59,995 nt of DNA from JAIRNF01 sp031551125 (lineage in GTDB: Bacteria > Bacteroidota > Bacteroidia > Bacteroidales > UBA932). Numbering within the stretch: position 1 is the first letter of the stretch; every line of letters starts with the position of its first letter. The position numbers and the translations under genes were made by a program. Shown here piece by piece: positions 7,170 through 16,384 of this stretch. The stretch lies in NCBI GenBank assembly GCA_031551125.1, contig JAVBOB010000018.1:1-59995 (forward strand). The letters run 5' to 3'. The notes beneath the pieces are model-generated. The model did no database searches. It was not told the DNA's origin and saw only the letters and a program-made list of their open reading frames with translations.

Positions 7170-9578
7170 ATGAAATCACGAATATTAAGCTTTGCTGCCC
7201 TTTTTATGGCCTGCACAATTCCTGCAATAGCTCAGGATATGAGCTACAAATTGCCCCCAAAAGAAATAGCCGATTTAATATTGGCGAAACCAACACCCGG
7301 TGTTAGCATTAGCAACAACGGGCAATGGATATTGCTGGTAGAGTATGAAGCGCTTGTTCCTGTAGAAGAGCTGGCACAGCCGGAACTCGGTTTGGCCGGG
7401 ATGCGTATTAACCCGCGTACCTTTGGCCCTAGCCGTGAAAGGTATTCAACCTCTATTCGCCTTAAAGACCTTAGTACGCTTACGGAATACGATATCACCG
7501 GTATGCCTGCCAATGCTAAAATTAGCAAGATTAGCTGGTCTCCCGAAGGTAGGTACATTGCCTTTCTTAATACTACCGATAAAGGCATAGAGCTTTGGAG
7601 GGTTACTATTGCTGAAAAGAAAGCTGCGAAAATAAGCAACCGCCAAATTAACGACGTAATGGGCGGGGCTTTTCTTTTTGTAACGGACGAGCAAATGATA
7701 TTAATGACCGTTCCCGAGAACATTGGTAAAATGCCTCAACAGCCCCTTGCTCCAACAGGTGTAACCGCACAAGACAGCAAAGGCGTTGCTGCCCCTGTAA
7801 TGACCTTTCAGGATTTGCTAAAGAACCCGTATGATGAAGAGCTGTTTGCCTACTTTGCCACTTCTCAGCCCATTCTTTGGTCATCCGGAGAAGAAAAATT
7901 TTTAGGTAAGGCTGACCTATACATGGATATTACCCCATCACCCAACGATGCTTATCTACTGGTGGAAACCGTACAGCGTCCGTTCTCATATATCGTTCCC
8001 TTATATCGTTTTGCACAGAAGGTAGAGGTATGGGATATGACAGGAAAAGCGGTTAAGCAAATAGCCAACAACCCGCTTGACGAAACTCGTCCTACAGGTT
8101 ATGATGTTACTTCTGCAAGCCCCCGCTACTTCTCGTGGAGAAGTGATGTTCCTGCAACGCTTTACTGGGTTGAAGCCTTAGACGGAGGAAACGGCAACGT
8201 TAAGGTTCCTTTCCGTGACGCTGTTTATACGCTTGCTGCTCCCTTTACCGGAGAAAAACAGCTGTTTACGAAAACCGAGCTGCGCTTTGGCGGTATTGCT
8301 TGGGGTAACGATAAGCTGGCGATGTTCAGCGACGGCTCCGGTGCTACCCGTAAGCTTCGTACATATCGTATAGACCCTTCTGATTTGAACAAAGCTCCTG
8401 AGCTGCTTTTTGAGCGTTCGGCTAACGACGGGTATTCCGACCCGGGTAGTCCTTACCTTATGTACAACAGCTTTAACCAATATGTGCTTTATACCGGAAA
8501 GGGGAACAACGAACTACTGTTTACGGGAAAAGGGGCATCACCCGAAGGAGATATGCCTTTCCTTAACCGCTTTGACCTGAAAACCAAGAAAACCACTACG
8601 CTTTGGCGTTGCAAGGCTCCTTACTACGAATCGGTATCAAGAGTTATTGACCCTGAAAAGCGGATATTTATTACCAGCAAGCAATCGGTTGAAGAGCCCG
8701 CGAATTACTACCTGAACGACTTGAGTAAGAAAAAAGTAACCAAGCTAACCAGCTTCGACAACCCTTACCCGCAAATGGCAGGCGTACAAAAACAACAGGT
8801 AACGTATAAGCGTAAAGACGGGGTTGAGCTATCAGCTGTAATCTACACTCCTAAAGGCTATGATCCGCAACGCGATGGTAAGCTACCTGTGCTAATGTGG
8901 GCTTACCCGCTTGAGTACAAGTCGAAGGCAGATGCCGGACAGGTACGCGGCTCAAAATATACCTTTACCCGTATGAGTTATGGTTCTCCGGTGCTCTGGC
9001 TTACGCAAGGTTTTGCCATTATGGATAATGCGGAAATGCCCATTGTAGGAGAAGGCGACAAGGAACCTAACGACACTTTCCTCGAACAGCTGACAATGAA
9101 TGCCGAAGCCGCCATCAACAAGATTGAAGAAATGGGAATAGGCGACCGTAACCGTGTAGCCGTTGGCGGACACTCATACGGCGCATTTATGACAGCCAAC
9201 CTGTTGGCTCATACCAACCTGTTTAAGGCCGGCATTGCCCGTAGCGGGGCGTACAACCGTACGCTAACGCCTTTCGGATTTCAGGGAGAAACACGTACCT
9301 ACTGGCAGGCAGAAGATGTGTACAACACCATGTCGCCTTTTATGTTTGCAGATAAGCTGAAAACGCCCATACTGTTGATACACGGTTTAGCCGATAATAA
9401 TACAGGTACATTCACCATGCAGAGCGAACGGTTCTTTGCCGCATTGAAGGGTAACGGAGGTATTGCCCGTTTGGTACTGCTACCTTACGAAAGTCATGGA
9501 TATTCGGCCAAAGAAAATATTTTGCACATGCTTTACGAAACCGATACTTGGTTGAAAAAGTATGTAAAGGGAGAATAG
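7170..9578 (+). CDS. Prolyl-oligopeptidase-family serine peptidase, S9D glutamyl endopeptidase-like
   Basis: An 802-residue exported enzyme: signal peptide of about 21 residues ending AIA-Q, an N-terminal beta-propeller, then an alpha/beta-hydrolase domain from about residue 560. The catalytic triad is readable: Ser669 in GGHSYGAFM, Asp742 in HGLADNN and His776 in ESHGYS. The stretch around the serine (AGIARSGAYNRTLTPFGF) and TMQSERFF are hallmarks of subfamily S9D, which includes the plant chloroplast glutamyl endopeptidase, so cleavage after Glu is a reasonable inference. It probably degrades peptides in the periplasm together with the dipeptidyl carboxypeptidase encoded next. Confidence 0.9.
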   Translation: MKSRILSFAALFMACTIPAIAQDMSYKLPPKEIADLILAKPTPGVSISNNGQWILLVEYEALVPVEELAQPELGLAGMRINPRTFGPSRERYSTSIRLKDLSTLTEYDITGMPANAKISKISWSPEGRYIAFLNTTDKGIELWRVTIAEKKAAKISNRQINDVMGGAFLFVTDEQMILMTVPENIGKMPQQPLAPTGVTAQDSKGVAAPVMTFQDLLKNPYDEELFAYFATSQPILWSSGEEKFLGKADLYMDITPSPNDAYLLVETVQRPFSYIVPLYRFAQKVEVWDMTGKAVKQIANNPLDETRPTGYDVTSASPRYFSWRSDVPATLYWVEALDGGNGNVKVPFRDAVYTLAAPFTGEKQLFTKTELRFGGIAWGNDKLAMFSDGSGATRKLRTYRIDPSDLNKAPELLFERSANDGYSDPGSPYLMYNSFNQYVLYTGKGNNELLFTGKGASPEGDMPFLNRFDLKTKKTTTLWRCKAPYYESVSRVIDPEKRIFITSKQSVEEPANYYLNDLSKKKVTKLTSFDNPYPQMAGVQKQQVTYKRKDGVELSAVIYTPKGYDPQRDGKLPVLMWAYPLEYKSKADAGQVRGSKYTFTRMSYGSPVLWLTQGFAIMDNAEMPIVGEGDKEPNDTFLEQLTMNAEAAINKIEEMGIGDRNRVAVGGHSYGAFMTANLLAHTNLFKAGIARSGAYNRTLTPFGFQGETRTYWQAEDVYNTMSPFMFADKLKTPILLIHGLADNNTGTFTMQSERFFAALKGNGGIARLVLLPYESHGYSAKENILHMLYETDTWLKKYVKGE

Positions 9579-9602
9579 CTAATTTATTTGCTATTTATAC
9601 AA

Positions 9603-9707
9603 TTTTACCCCCAACCCCCTGAAGGGGGCTTTGGCTTATGCAAACGACTTTGGTAAGTTCAATTTTGCAGTAGCGGGTTCCCCCTTTAGGGGGCTAGGGG
9701 GTAAGTT
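9603..9707. repeat. Pair of CCCCC...GGGGG hairpin repeats
   Basis: Two related hairpins flank this gap: one of the type CCCCCT-GAA-AGGGGG near 9614-9628 and one of the type CCCCCTTTAGGGGG near 9681-9696 followed by CTAGGGGGTAA. Similar units occur near 33523, 37263 and 44149. They lie between two peptidase genes transcribed in the same direction. Confidence 0.6.
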
Positions 9708-9755
9708 AGCAGCTGGCAATAGATAATAAACTAACCAACCCAAATAGAATAAAAA

Positions 9756-11864
9756 ATGAAAAAAACTCTCATGATTGTAGCACTAGGGATGCTGGCGGTT
9801 TCATGCGGAAATAACAAAACCGTATCCGAAAACCCTTTCTTTAACGAGTGGGATACACCCTACGGTGTTCCACCTTTTGACCTTATTCAAAACGAACACT
9901 ACTTACCCGCTTATGAAGAAGCGTTGAAGCAACATGACCAAGAGGTTGAAGCCATCATCAAAAATACGGAGGTTCCTACGTTTGAGAACACAATAGTTGC
10001 TCTTGATAAGTCCGGCCGTATGCTAAGTAAGGTTAGCGCTGTGTTTGGTGCCATAAACGGAGCAAATACCAACGACGAGATGCAGGAGTTGGCAAAGAAG
10101 ATTACGCCGATGACTACGAAGCACTACGATAACATTCGTATGAATGCCGATCTTTTTGCTAAAGTAAAGAAGGTGTATGACGAACGTGCTTCGCTTAAGC
10201 TTGCTCCCGACCAGCTACGATTGGTAGAAGAATCATACAAGGATTTTGTGCGTGGTGGTATAAACCTTTCTGCAGAAGATCAGCAAACGTTACGTAAGCT
10301 GAACGAGCGTATAAGCGAGCTACAGCTAACCTTTGGACAAAACCTGCTGGCTGAAACCAAAGCATATAAGCTGGTTATTGACAAGAAGGAAGACCTTGCC
10401 GGAATTTCTGAAGATGCTATTGCCGCCGCTGCTGAAGCCGCAAAGAGAGACAGCTTAGAAGGTAAGTGGGTATTCACGCTGGATAACCCTAGTGTAATGC
10501 CATTCCTTCAAGGTGCAGACAACCGCGAATTACGTAAGCAAATTTTCGAAGCATATGTTAACCGCGCAAATAATAATAACGATAAGGACAACAAGGCTGT
10601 TATTGCCGAACTGGTAGGTCTTCGTGCAAAGAAGGCGCAGCTTATGGGCTACAATACTTTTGCTGATTTTGCGTTGGAAGATCGCATGGCTAAGACGCCC
10701 GAAAACGTATTTAACCTGTTAGATCAAATCTGGGCTCCCGCGCTAGCTGTTGCAAAGCAAGAGCGTACAGATATGGAAGCGCTGATGAAGAAGGAAACAG
10801 GTAAAACCGATTTTCAAGGCTACGACTGGCGTTACTATAGCGAAAAGGTGAAGAAAGAACGCTATGCGCTGAGCGATGATGATATTCGCCCGTACTTTAA
10901 GATTGACAATGTACGAGATGGTATTTTCTATGTGGCAAACCAACTCTACGGCATTACTTTTAACGAAGTAAAGGATGTTCCCAAATACCATAAGGATGTT
11001 GAGTTCTTTGAAGTAAAAGATGTCGATGGCAGCTTGTTGGCTGTTATTTACCTTGACTACTACGCTCGTCCGGGTGCAAAGCGCGGTGGTGCATGGTGCG
11101 GAAGGCTTCGCTCACAAGGATATGATGAGCAAGCTAAGCGTATTATCCCTATCGTTACTATTGTATGCAACTTCCCCGCTCCGACAGGCGACAAACCTTC
11201 GCTGCTTAATGCTGATGAAACTGAAACATTCTTCCACGAGTTCGGACATGCACTACACGGCTTCTTTACCGATGTTCGCTACTATGGTATAAGCAGTACA
11301 CCTCGTGATTTTGTTGAACTCCCGTCACAAATTAATGAGCATTGGGCGTTCCAACCTAAGGTGTTGGCTCAGTATGCTAAGCATTACCAAACAGGTGAAG
11401 TTATTCCTCAAGAGCTGGTAGATAAGCTGGAGAAGAGCGGTAAGTATGGACAAGGCTTTGCGACTGTTGAGTACCTTGCCGCCTCATACCTTGATATGGA
11501 TTACCATGTGCTGAAAGATGTTCCCGCTAACCTTGATGTATTGAAGTTTGAAGCCGATGAAATGAATAAAATCGGGTTGTTGCCTCAAATACCTCCACGT
11601 TACCGTAGCACTTACTTCCAGCACACCATGACCGGAGGTTATACTGCCGGATACTACAGCTACATTTGGGCAGAAGTGCTTGATGCTGATGCGTTCGATG
11701 CATTCCTTGAAACAGGTGACATTTTCAATAAGGAGGTTGCCGCTAAGTTCCGTAAGGAAGTGCTTTCACGCGGAGGTAGTGAAGATGCTATGAAGATGTA
11801 CGTTAACTTCCGCGGTGCTGAACCTAAAATTGATGCGCTACTGAAGAATAGAGGGTTGAAGTAA
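9756..11864 (+). CDS. dcp: Peptidyl-dipeptidase Dcp, M3 family zinc metallopeptidase (lipoprotein)
   Basis: A 702-residue M3-family peptidase that releases C-terminal dipeptides. The zinc site is His494-Glu495-Phe-Gly-His498 with Glu521 in FVELPSQ as third ligand; the later substrate-binding region HTMTGGYTAGYYSYIW is intact. The N-terminus is a lipoprotein signal (MLAVSC), so it is exported and anchored, unlike cytoplasmic Dcp of enterobacteria. An ENPFF...PPFDLIQNEHYLPAYEEA start is typical of Bacteroidota members. It lies 177 bases downstream of the S9D peptidase gene, suggesting shared use in peptide breakdown. A strong terminator follows. Confidence 0.92.
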   Translation: MKKTLMIVALGMLAVSCGNNKTVSENPFFNEWDTPYGVPPFDLIQNEHYLPAYEEALKQHDQEVEAIIKNTEVPTFENTIVALDKSGRMLSKVSAVFGAINGANTNDEMQELAKKITPMTTKHYDNIRMNADLFAKVKKVYDERASLKLAPDQLRLVEESYKDFVRGGINLSAEDQQTLRKLNERISELQLTFGQNLLAETKAYKLVIDKKEDLAGISEDAIAAAAEAAKRDSLEGKWVFTLDNPSVMPFLQGADNRELRKQIFEAYVNRANNNNDKDNKAVIAELVGLRAKKAQLMGYNTFADFALEDRMAKTPENVFNLLDQIWAPALAVAKQERTDMEALMKKETGKTDFQGYDWRYYSEKVKKERYALSDDDIRPYFKIDNVRDGIFYVANQLYGITFNEVKDVPKYHKDVEFFEVKDVDGSLLAVIYLDYYARPGAKRGGAWCGRLRSQGYDEQAKRIIPIVTIVCNFPAPTGDKPSLLNADETETFFHEFGHALHGFFTDVRYYGISSTPRDFVELPSQINEHWAFQPKVLAQYAKHYQTGEVIPQELVDKLEKSGKYGQGFATVEYLAASYLDMDYHVLKDVPANLDVLKFEADEMNKIGLLPQIPPRYRSTYFQHTMTGGYTAGYYSYIWAEVLDADAFDAFLETGDIFNKEVAAKFRKEVLSRGGSEDAMKMYVNFRGAEPKIDALLKNRGLK

Positions 11865-11885
11865 ATCGTACTTTTTATGAATAAC

Positions 11886-11920
11886 AAAAAGAGCGGGACT
11901 TTTTAGTTTCGCTCTTTTTT
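11886..11920 (+). terminator. Intrinsic terminator of dcp
   Basis: AAAAAGAGCG (11886-11895) pairs with CGCTCTTTTT (11910-11919), 14-base loop, ending in a T run; 22 bases after the stop codon. Confidence 0.8.
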
Positions 11921-11989
11921 CATTTGGAAGACAGAAGTCAGAAAGCAGAGGATTTAAAAAAATACCAAAGTGTATGTTTCAACTGTAAG

Positions 11990-12240
11990 CAAGCCCAAAG
12001 GGGTTGAACAATAATAACCCCGTATGCAATGCGGGGTAGCCAAGCAGAAGCTAATGTTACGCAGGGAGCACCGCCTTTCCTTAGAAAGAAGACAGCGCTC
12101 CCTGCGCAATCAAATACTACCCCTTTTTGCTGTGGGCTTCACCCACGGTTATGCATCTTCCGCCCGCTTTGGGGCTGTTTCCATTGCCGTTGACTTTGGT
12201 CAACGGATTAAGGAAACCCAAACAACGGTGCTTTAGCCTA
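11990..12240. repeat. Cluster of intergenic hairpin repeats (family B, copy 2, and others)
   Basis: Much of the gap between dcp and mntP is palindromic: CCCCG...CGGGG at 12018-12036, CGCAGGGAGC (12060-12069) with its complement at 12097-12106, TGTGGGCTTCACCCACGG-type hairpin at 12131-12148, and CCGTTGAC-TTTG-GTCAACGG at 12187-12206. Open frames over it have no protein-like features. Bases 12241-12470 show nothing I can name. Confidence 0.65.
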
Positions 12241-12477
12241 AACATGTGCTAGCGGTGCAACCTTAATAGAATCACATACAATAGTGATAGGAAAAGTTCG
12301 TCTTGGTATTTTCCGGAAAAGCGTTCTTGTGAGGTGCTTTCCTCTGATCCGAAGAACATCTAAGTTATTCAATGTGCTGATATTACGCAGATTGCCTCAC
12401 AATTCTAAAGGCGAATTGTTCGCAATGAAGTTTCTTTTGAACTTTCTGATTTCTGTCTCCCAACTTCTATCTTTTGC

Positions 12478-12485
12478 TATCTTTG
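12478..12485 (+). promoter_or_regulatory. Bacteroidota -7 promoter box of mntP (TATCTTTG)
   Basis: TATCTTTG, exact TAnnTTTG, 24 bases before the GTG start of mntP. No manganese riboswitch signature is visible between it and the gene. Confidence 0.6.
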
Positions 12486-12509
12486 CAGCTTTGCAAATCA
12501 CTACTATAA

Positions 12510-13085
12510 GTGGACTATATTACCCTGCTACTCATTTCAATCGGATTGTGTTTTGATACTTTTGCCGCATCCATATCCTGTGGCTTAATGGTAAAAGAAA
12601 TACAATTTACAGGAGCATTCCGTATAGCTCTTATTTTTGCCTGCGTTCAAGCCGTAATGCCCGCCATAGGTTGGGGCTTGGGCTATTCTGTTGCTCCGCT
12701 CATCAGCAATTACGACCATTGGGTTGCATTTTTTCTACTCCTTCTTATTGGCGGTAAAATGGTTTTTGAAAGTTTAAAAAAAGACAAAGAAGAGCAAACT
12801 TTGCAGTTGACAATGAGCACCCGAACAACCTTTATAATGGCCATTGCCACAAGTATTGATGCGTTAATTATAGGTGTGAGCTTTGCACTTATGAGAATGA
12901 ACGGTACGAAGCTGTTAATTACCATGCTTATGTTGGCCTTTGTTACCGGAACGGCAGCCATGCTTGGAATGTTAATAGGCAAACATTCCGGTAGCCATTT
13001 TGAGAAAAAGGCGGAGCTGGCAGGCGGAATTCTTCTTATACTTATTGGAGTAAAAGTTTTGTTGGAACATACGGTTTGGGCATAA
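12510..13085 (+). CDS. mntP: Putative manganese efflux pump MntP
   Basis: A 191-residue inner-membrane protein with six predicted membrane segments, normal for MntP/YebN. The two repeat halves carry the conserved acidic signatures FDTFAASISCG (Asp16) and ATSIDALIIGVSF, which line the metal path. It exports Mn2+ and protects against manganese stress. The start is GTG at 12510, 24 bases after a promoter box; an ATG start is not available in this frame. It stands alone between two hairpin-rich or functionally unrelated stretches. Confidence 0.9.
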   Translation: MDYITLLLISIGLCFDTFAASISCGLMVKEIQFTGAFRIALIFACVQAVMPAIGWGLGYSVAPLISNYDHWVAFFLLLLIGGKMVFESLKKDKEEQTLQLTMSTRTTFIMAIATSIDALIIGVSFALMRMNGTKLLITMLMLAFVTGTAAMLGMLIGKHSGSHFEKKAELAGGILLILIGVKVLLEHTVWA

Positions 13086-13101
13086 CAAACATAGATGACA
13101 A

Positions 13102-14232
13102 ATGCTTATTTCTATACGTAATAGGTTCTTATTAACCCTACTTCTTTTACTTACAGTAAACCTGCAAAGTTTTGCTGACGGAGGAGAGGGCAATACCCCC
13201 GTTGAATTTCACGATTGGCGTATAGCGGCTAATGTATATACCGGTTTTGTGATGAACCACCACAACAACATGCGTATTCTCAGCGAACAGCATTCGTTTG
13301 CCGGAGAGCTGTCCATTCTTAAGCGAACGAAAGGTGACGAGGGCTGGCATGCTTTTTTCAACTATCCGGAGTACGGTCTTTCCTTTATGATGATGGATTT
13401 AGGCAGCCCAACCTATATTGGGAAGGCTTACGGGTTATACCCGTTCATAAACTTCTATCTTTTTAATAATGCATCAAGACTTAACCTTGCGGTTAAAGCC
13501 GGAGGCGGAGCAGCGTACATAGAGAAAATTTTCGACCGCCACACCAACTATAAAAACGTAGCAATAGGAAGCCATATTAACGCGTTTCTCAACCTTCAGC
13601 TTAACGGGTCGTTGCGAGTTAGTGATAGAATTTCAGCATCGGCCGGGGTTGGGCTGTCACACTTTTCTAATGGGACATTTAAAAAACCCAATGCAGGTGT
13701 TAACGCCATAACCTTTAACGCCGGAGGCAGCTACTCATTTGGAAACAAAGGGTCGCTCAAACCCAAAGAAGCTCCGGCAGCACTTTTTCCAAATAGCTGG
13801 AGCTATCGGTTATACTTATCGGGAGGGGTAAAAGAAATATCACCCATAGGAGGGGATAAATATCTTGCAACGGGTTTATCTTTGGAAGTTTCTAAGCGAC
13901 ATCTTCCCTTTACCCGTTTTGGCGGAACGCTTGATGTTTTTTACGACTTTTCGGATTACCAGTCCTTGCAAAACGCAGGGGAAGACGTTAACCGCCTCCA
14001 AATGCTGAAAACAGGAGTAACCGCCGGATATGAGCTGGTTTTTGGAAAGGTATCAGCAAACTTACAGGCAGGAGTTTACCTTTACACCAGAAATAAAGAG
14101 TACGGCTCTCTATACCAGCGATTAGCTTTACGCTATGCGGTGAGTGAAAAAATAAATATTCACTTCGGATTAAAAAGCCTGCAAGGGCAGGCGGATTATA
14201 TTGAAGTTGGTTGCGGATATAAGCTACGATGA
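13102..14232 (+). CDS. Acyloxyacyl hydrolase / lipid A 3-O-deacylase (PagL-like) outer-membrane protein
   Basis: A 376-residue exported beta-barrel protein: signal peptide to about residue 25 (LQSFA-DGG), then alternating barrel strands. The PagL-type active site is visible as His187-Phe-Ser189 in GLSHFSNGTFKKPN, the conserved HxSN block of this family. The family removes an ester-linked acyl chain from lipid A in the outer membrane. It is about twice the length of Pseudomonas PagL, with a second set of strands in the C-terminal half (RLYLSGGVKEISP onward), which is common in Bacteroidota. Its stop overlaps the start of the next lipoprotein gene by 4 bases, so the two are co-transcribed. Confidence 0.8.
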   Translation: MLISIRNRFLLTLLLLLTVNLQSFADGGEGNTPVEFHDWRIAANVYTGFVMNHHNNMRILSEQHSFAGELSILKRTKGDEGWHAFFNYPEYGLSFMMMDLGSPTYIGKAYGLYPFINFYLFNNASRLNLAVKAGGGAAYIEKIFDRHTNYKNVAIGSHINAFLNLQLNGSLRVSDRISASAGVGLSHFSNGTFKKPNAGVNAITFNAGGSYSFGNKGSLKPKEAPAALFPNSWSYRLYLSGGVKEISPIGGDKYLATGLSLEVSKRHLPFTRFGGTLDVFYDFSDYQSLQNAGEDVNRLQMLKTGVTAGYELVFGKVSANLQAGVYLYTRNKEYGSLYQRLALRYAVSEKINIHFGLKSLQGQADYIEVGCGYKLR

Positions 14233-14972
14233 AAACACTGTTGAAATATACGGCTATCCTGCTCACTGTTTTTACTTCATCATGTAATAGTGAGGATGCT
14301 TTGGATATCTTTAAAACACGGGGGGCGCCAAAAACCGAGGCGCGTCAGCTAAACGCGTTTCATGAGCTGAAAGTGGGCAATGGCATAAACGTAGTGCTTA
14401 TAAGCGGCAGCACTAATTCCGCCATGCTCGATGGTTGGGAAAATCTACTGCCAAAAGTTAAGCTTGCCGTCAACAATAGCGGGTTGCTTACTATCGAAGA
14501 CACTAATAATTTCAACATTGTGCGCGATTTAAGCAATACCACCACTGTTTACCTTACCTATGACGGAGAAATTAATGCTATCTACATGAATGGTGACGGG
14601 CTGATAAGCACAAACGGTGAGTTGAAAAGCACTAACCTGACAATACTCAGTGAAGATGCCTCCGGCAGCATAAAGCTCACTATTAACGCAAATAGTATGG
14701 GTATTGGCACAAACCACCGCAACACGGCGGATATAGCTATTGATGGCAGCTGTTACTATATGGGTATAACCAACTGGGGAAATGCACCTATGGACTTTAG
14801 CAAGTTGGTTGTACAAATGGCAGATATCACTCATCGGGGGGCATGCGATTTATATGTAAATGTTGTTCAGCAATTTACAGCCGCACTTTATGGCATTGGA
14901 GATATTTACTATACCGGAAATCCGACGCTTGCTGTTGAACGAAGGGGGAAGGGAAACGTTTACCGAAAGTAA
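14229..14972 (+). CDS. DUF2807 (GIN-domain) lipoprotein
   Basis: A 247-residue protein with a lipoprotein signal (LLTVFTSSC, Cys19) and a DUF2807 'putative auto-transporter adhesin head GIN' domain: the opening ELKVGNGINVVLISG, the turn-rich IEDTNN, then repeated short beta strands forming a right-handed helix (YMNGDGLISTNGELKS, LYGIGDIYYTGNP). The function of the domain is unknown; a cell-surface location is inferred from the lipid anchor. The ATG overlaps the preceding PagL-like stop (ATGA). Confidence 0.8.
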   Translation: MKTLLKYTAILLTVFTSSCNSEDALDIFKTRGAPKTEARQLNAFHELKVGNGINVVLISGSTNSAMLDGWENLLPKVKLAVNNSGLLTIEDTNNFNIVRDLSNTTTVYLTYDGEINAIYMNGDGLISTNGELKSTNLTILSEDASGSIKLTINANSMGIGTNHRNTADIAIDGSCYYMGITNWGNAPMDFSKLVVQMADITHRGACDLYVNVVQQFTAALYGIGDIYYTGNPTLAVERRGKGNVYRK

Positions 14973-15045
14973 CTATCATATATTCAAATATTTCGACTAT
15001 CCTTCGATAAGCAAAAAGAAATTTCATCAAAATAGAAAAAAAGCT

Positions 15046-15053
15046 TACTTTTG
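15046..15053 (+). promoter_or_regulatory. Bacteroidota -7 promoter box (TACTTTTG)
   Basis: Exact TAnnTTTG match 24 bases before the ATG at 15078. It overlaps an upstream in-frame TTG at 15051, ruling that codon out as a start. Confidence 0.65.
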
Positions 15054-15077
15054 CAGTTCGTAAAAAATCACAGTAAG

Positions 15078-15767
15078 ATGTCAAAGAACCACAACCCCGA
15101 AAAGCATAACATTAGCGTAGGCGAAGTTGTAGAAAAAACGGAAGATTTTGTAACCAAGTACCAAAAGCCCCTGATTATTGGTATCAGTGCTGTTGTTGTG
15201 CTGGTTTTAGCCTTCTTTGCTTACAAGAAGCTATACAAAGAACCTCGTGAAGAGCAGGCTAGAGAACAAATATACATGGCCGAACAACGGTTTTTGATAG
15301 ACTCTTTCCGTTTAGCGCTTAACGGTGAGCCCGGTAGCTACGATGGCTTTGTACAAGTAATTGACAGCTACGGTTCAACCAAGACCGGAAATTTGGCACA
15401 CTACTATGCCGGTATATGCCAGCTGCAGATGGGGAACTTTAAAGAGGCCATTGACTATTTGAAAAAATATAGTGGCAACGACGAAATAGTAAAAGGTAAA
15501 GCACTTTGCGCAATAGGCGATTGCTACGTTGAGTTGAACGACTATAAGGAAGCGGCCGGCTACTTTATGAAAGCAGCAGACCATCGCAATAACAGCTATG
15601 CAGCAGGCTACCTTATGAAAGCCGCTCTTGCATACGAGGCTGTTAACCAATACAGCGATGCACTTAAAGCATACGAACGGGTTGAATTGAACTATCCTAA
15701 CACACCTGAAGCTTATGAGGCAGTGAAGGAAGTTGTACGTGTAAAAATTCTTTCCGAAAAGAAGTAA
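15078..15767 (+). CDS. Membrane-anchored tetratricopeptide repeat protein
   Basis: A 229-residue protein with a cytoplasmic N-terminus, one membrane segment at about residues 32-50 (LIIGISAVVVLVLAFFAYKK) and a periplasmic part of TPR-like helices (about 95-220: AHYYAGICQLQMGNFKEAI, GDCYVELNDYKEAAGYF, KALAYEA-type). The layout matches the YfgM/TPR_21 family found near the Sec and Bam machinery of other bacteria, but the sequence alone does not prove that role. The start is ATG 15078, not the upstream TTG inside the promoter. ribH follows after a terminator. Confidence 0.75.
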   Translation: MSKNHNPEKHNISVGEVVEKTEDFVTKYQKPLIIGISAVVVLVLAFFAYKKLYKEPREEQAREQIYMAEQRFLIDSFRLALNGEPGSYDGFVQVIDSYGSTKTGNLAHYYAGICQLQMGNFKEAIDYLKKYSGNDEIVKGKALCAIGDCYVELNDYKEAAGYFMKAADHRNNSYAAGYLMKAALAYEAVNQYSDALKAYERVELNYPNTPEAYEAVKEVVRVKILSEKK

Positions 15768-15788
15768 GCTAAACCCTAACAGTAGGAG

Positions 15789-15813
15789 CCAAGAACAAAA
15801 TGTTCTTGGTTTC
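15789..15813 (+). terminator. Intrinsic terminator
   Basis: CCAAGAAC-AAAAT-GTTCTTGG (15789-15809) followed by TTTCTTTG, 22 bases after the TPR gene stop. Confidence 0.7.
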
Positions 15814-15855
15814 TTTGTTTAATAGAATATACAATTATATAGCAGTAGTAATAAA

Positions 15856-16353
15856 ATGGCCAGCTCTTTAAAAAATTTATCGGTAGTAGAAGGTGAAGTA
15901 CCTTCAGGTGAAAAAATGCGTATCGGTATAGTTGTATCGGTATGGAATAATACGGTTACGGAAGCATTGCTGAAAGGTACCGTTGAAGAACTTTGCAAGT
16001 ACGGTGTTAATGAAGAAAACATTGTTGTAAAAACCGTTCCGGGAGCATTTGAGCTCACGTTAGGCGCTCAGCTACTGGCAGAAAACACTAATGTTGATGC
16101 CATAATATGCCTTGGTTGCGTAATTCGTGGCGAAACGGCACACTTCGACTATATCTGCCAAAGTGTTACACAGGGAATTACCCAGCTGAATATTACCTAC
16201 AGTAAACCTGTGGTATTCGGTGTGCTGACTACCGAAACGCTTGAACAGGCAGAAGACCGCGCAGGTGGCCGATACGGGAATAAAGGTTGTGAAGCAGCCG
16301 TAACCGCTATCCGTATGGTTGCACTTCAACGGGAAATGGAAAAAATGCAGTAG
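15856..16353 (+). CDS. ribH: 6,7-dimethyl-8-ribityllumazine synthase
   Basis: A 165-residue enzyme that condenses 5-amino-6-ribitylaminouracil with 3,4-dihydroxy-2-butanone 4-phosphate, the penultimate step of riboflavin synthesis; it normally forms 60-subunit shells. Visible motifs are VSVWNNTVTEALLKG (substrate binding), VPGAFELTLGAQ, and IRGETAHFDYICQ with the catalytic histidine, then PVVFGVLTTET and the Arg/Gly/Asn-rich AGGRYGNKGCEAA. Length is normal. No other riboflavin gene is nearby. Confidence 0.95.
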   Translation: MASSLKNLSVVEGEVPSGEKMRIGIVVSVWNNTVTEALLKGTVEELCKYGVNEENIVVKTVPGAFELTLGAQLLAENTNVDAIICLGCVIRGETAHFDYICQSVTQGITQLNITYSKPVVFGVLTTETLEQAEDRAGGRYGNKGCEAAVTAIRMVALQREMEKMQ

Positions 16354-16384
16354 GATAAACATATCGACTATAAAAGTAAACCTT

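Noticed and set aside
12024..12236. 70-residue frame in the dcp-mntP gap
   Set aside because: Consists almost wholly of hairpin repeats.
12241..12509. Manganese (yybP-ykoY) riboswitch upstream of mntP
   Set aside because: The conserved loop sequences of that RNA are not visible and the promoter box lies only 24 bases from the start codon, leaving no room.
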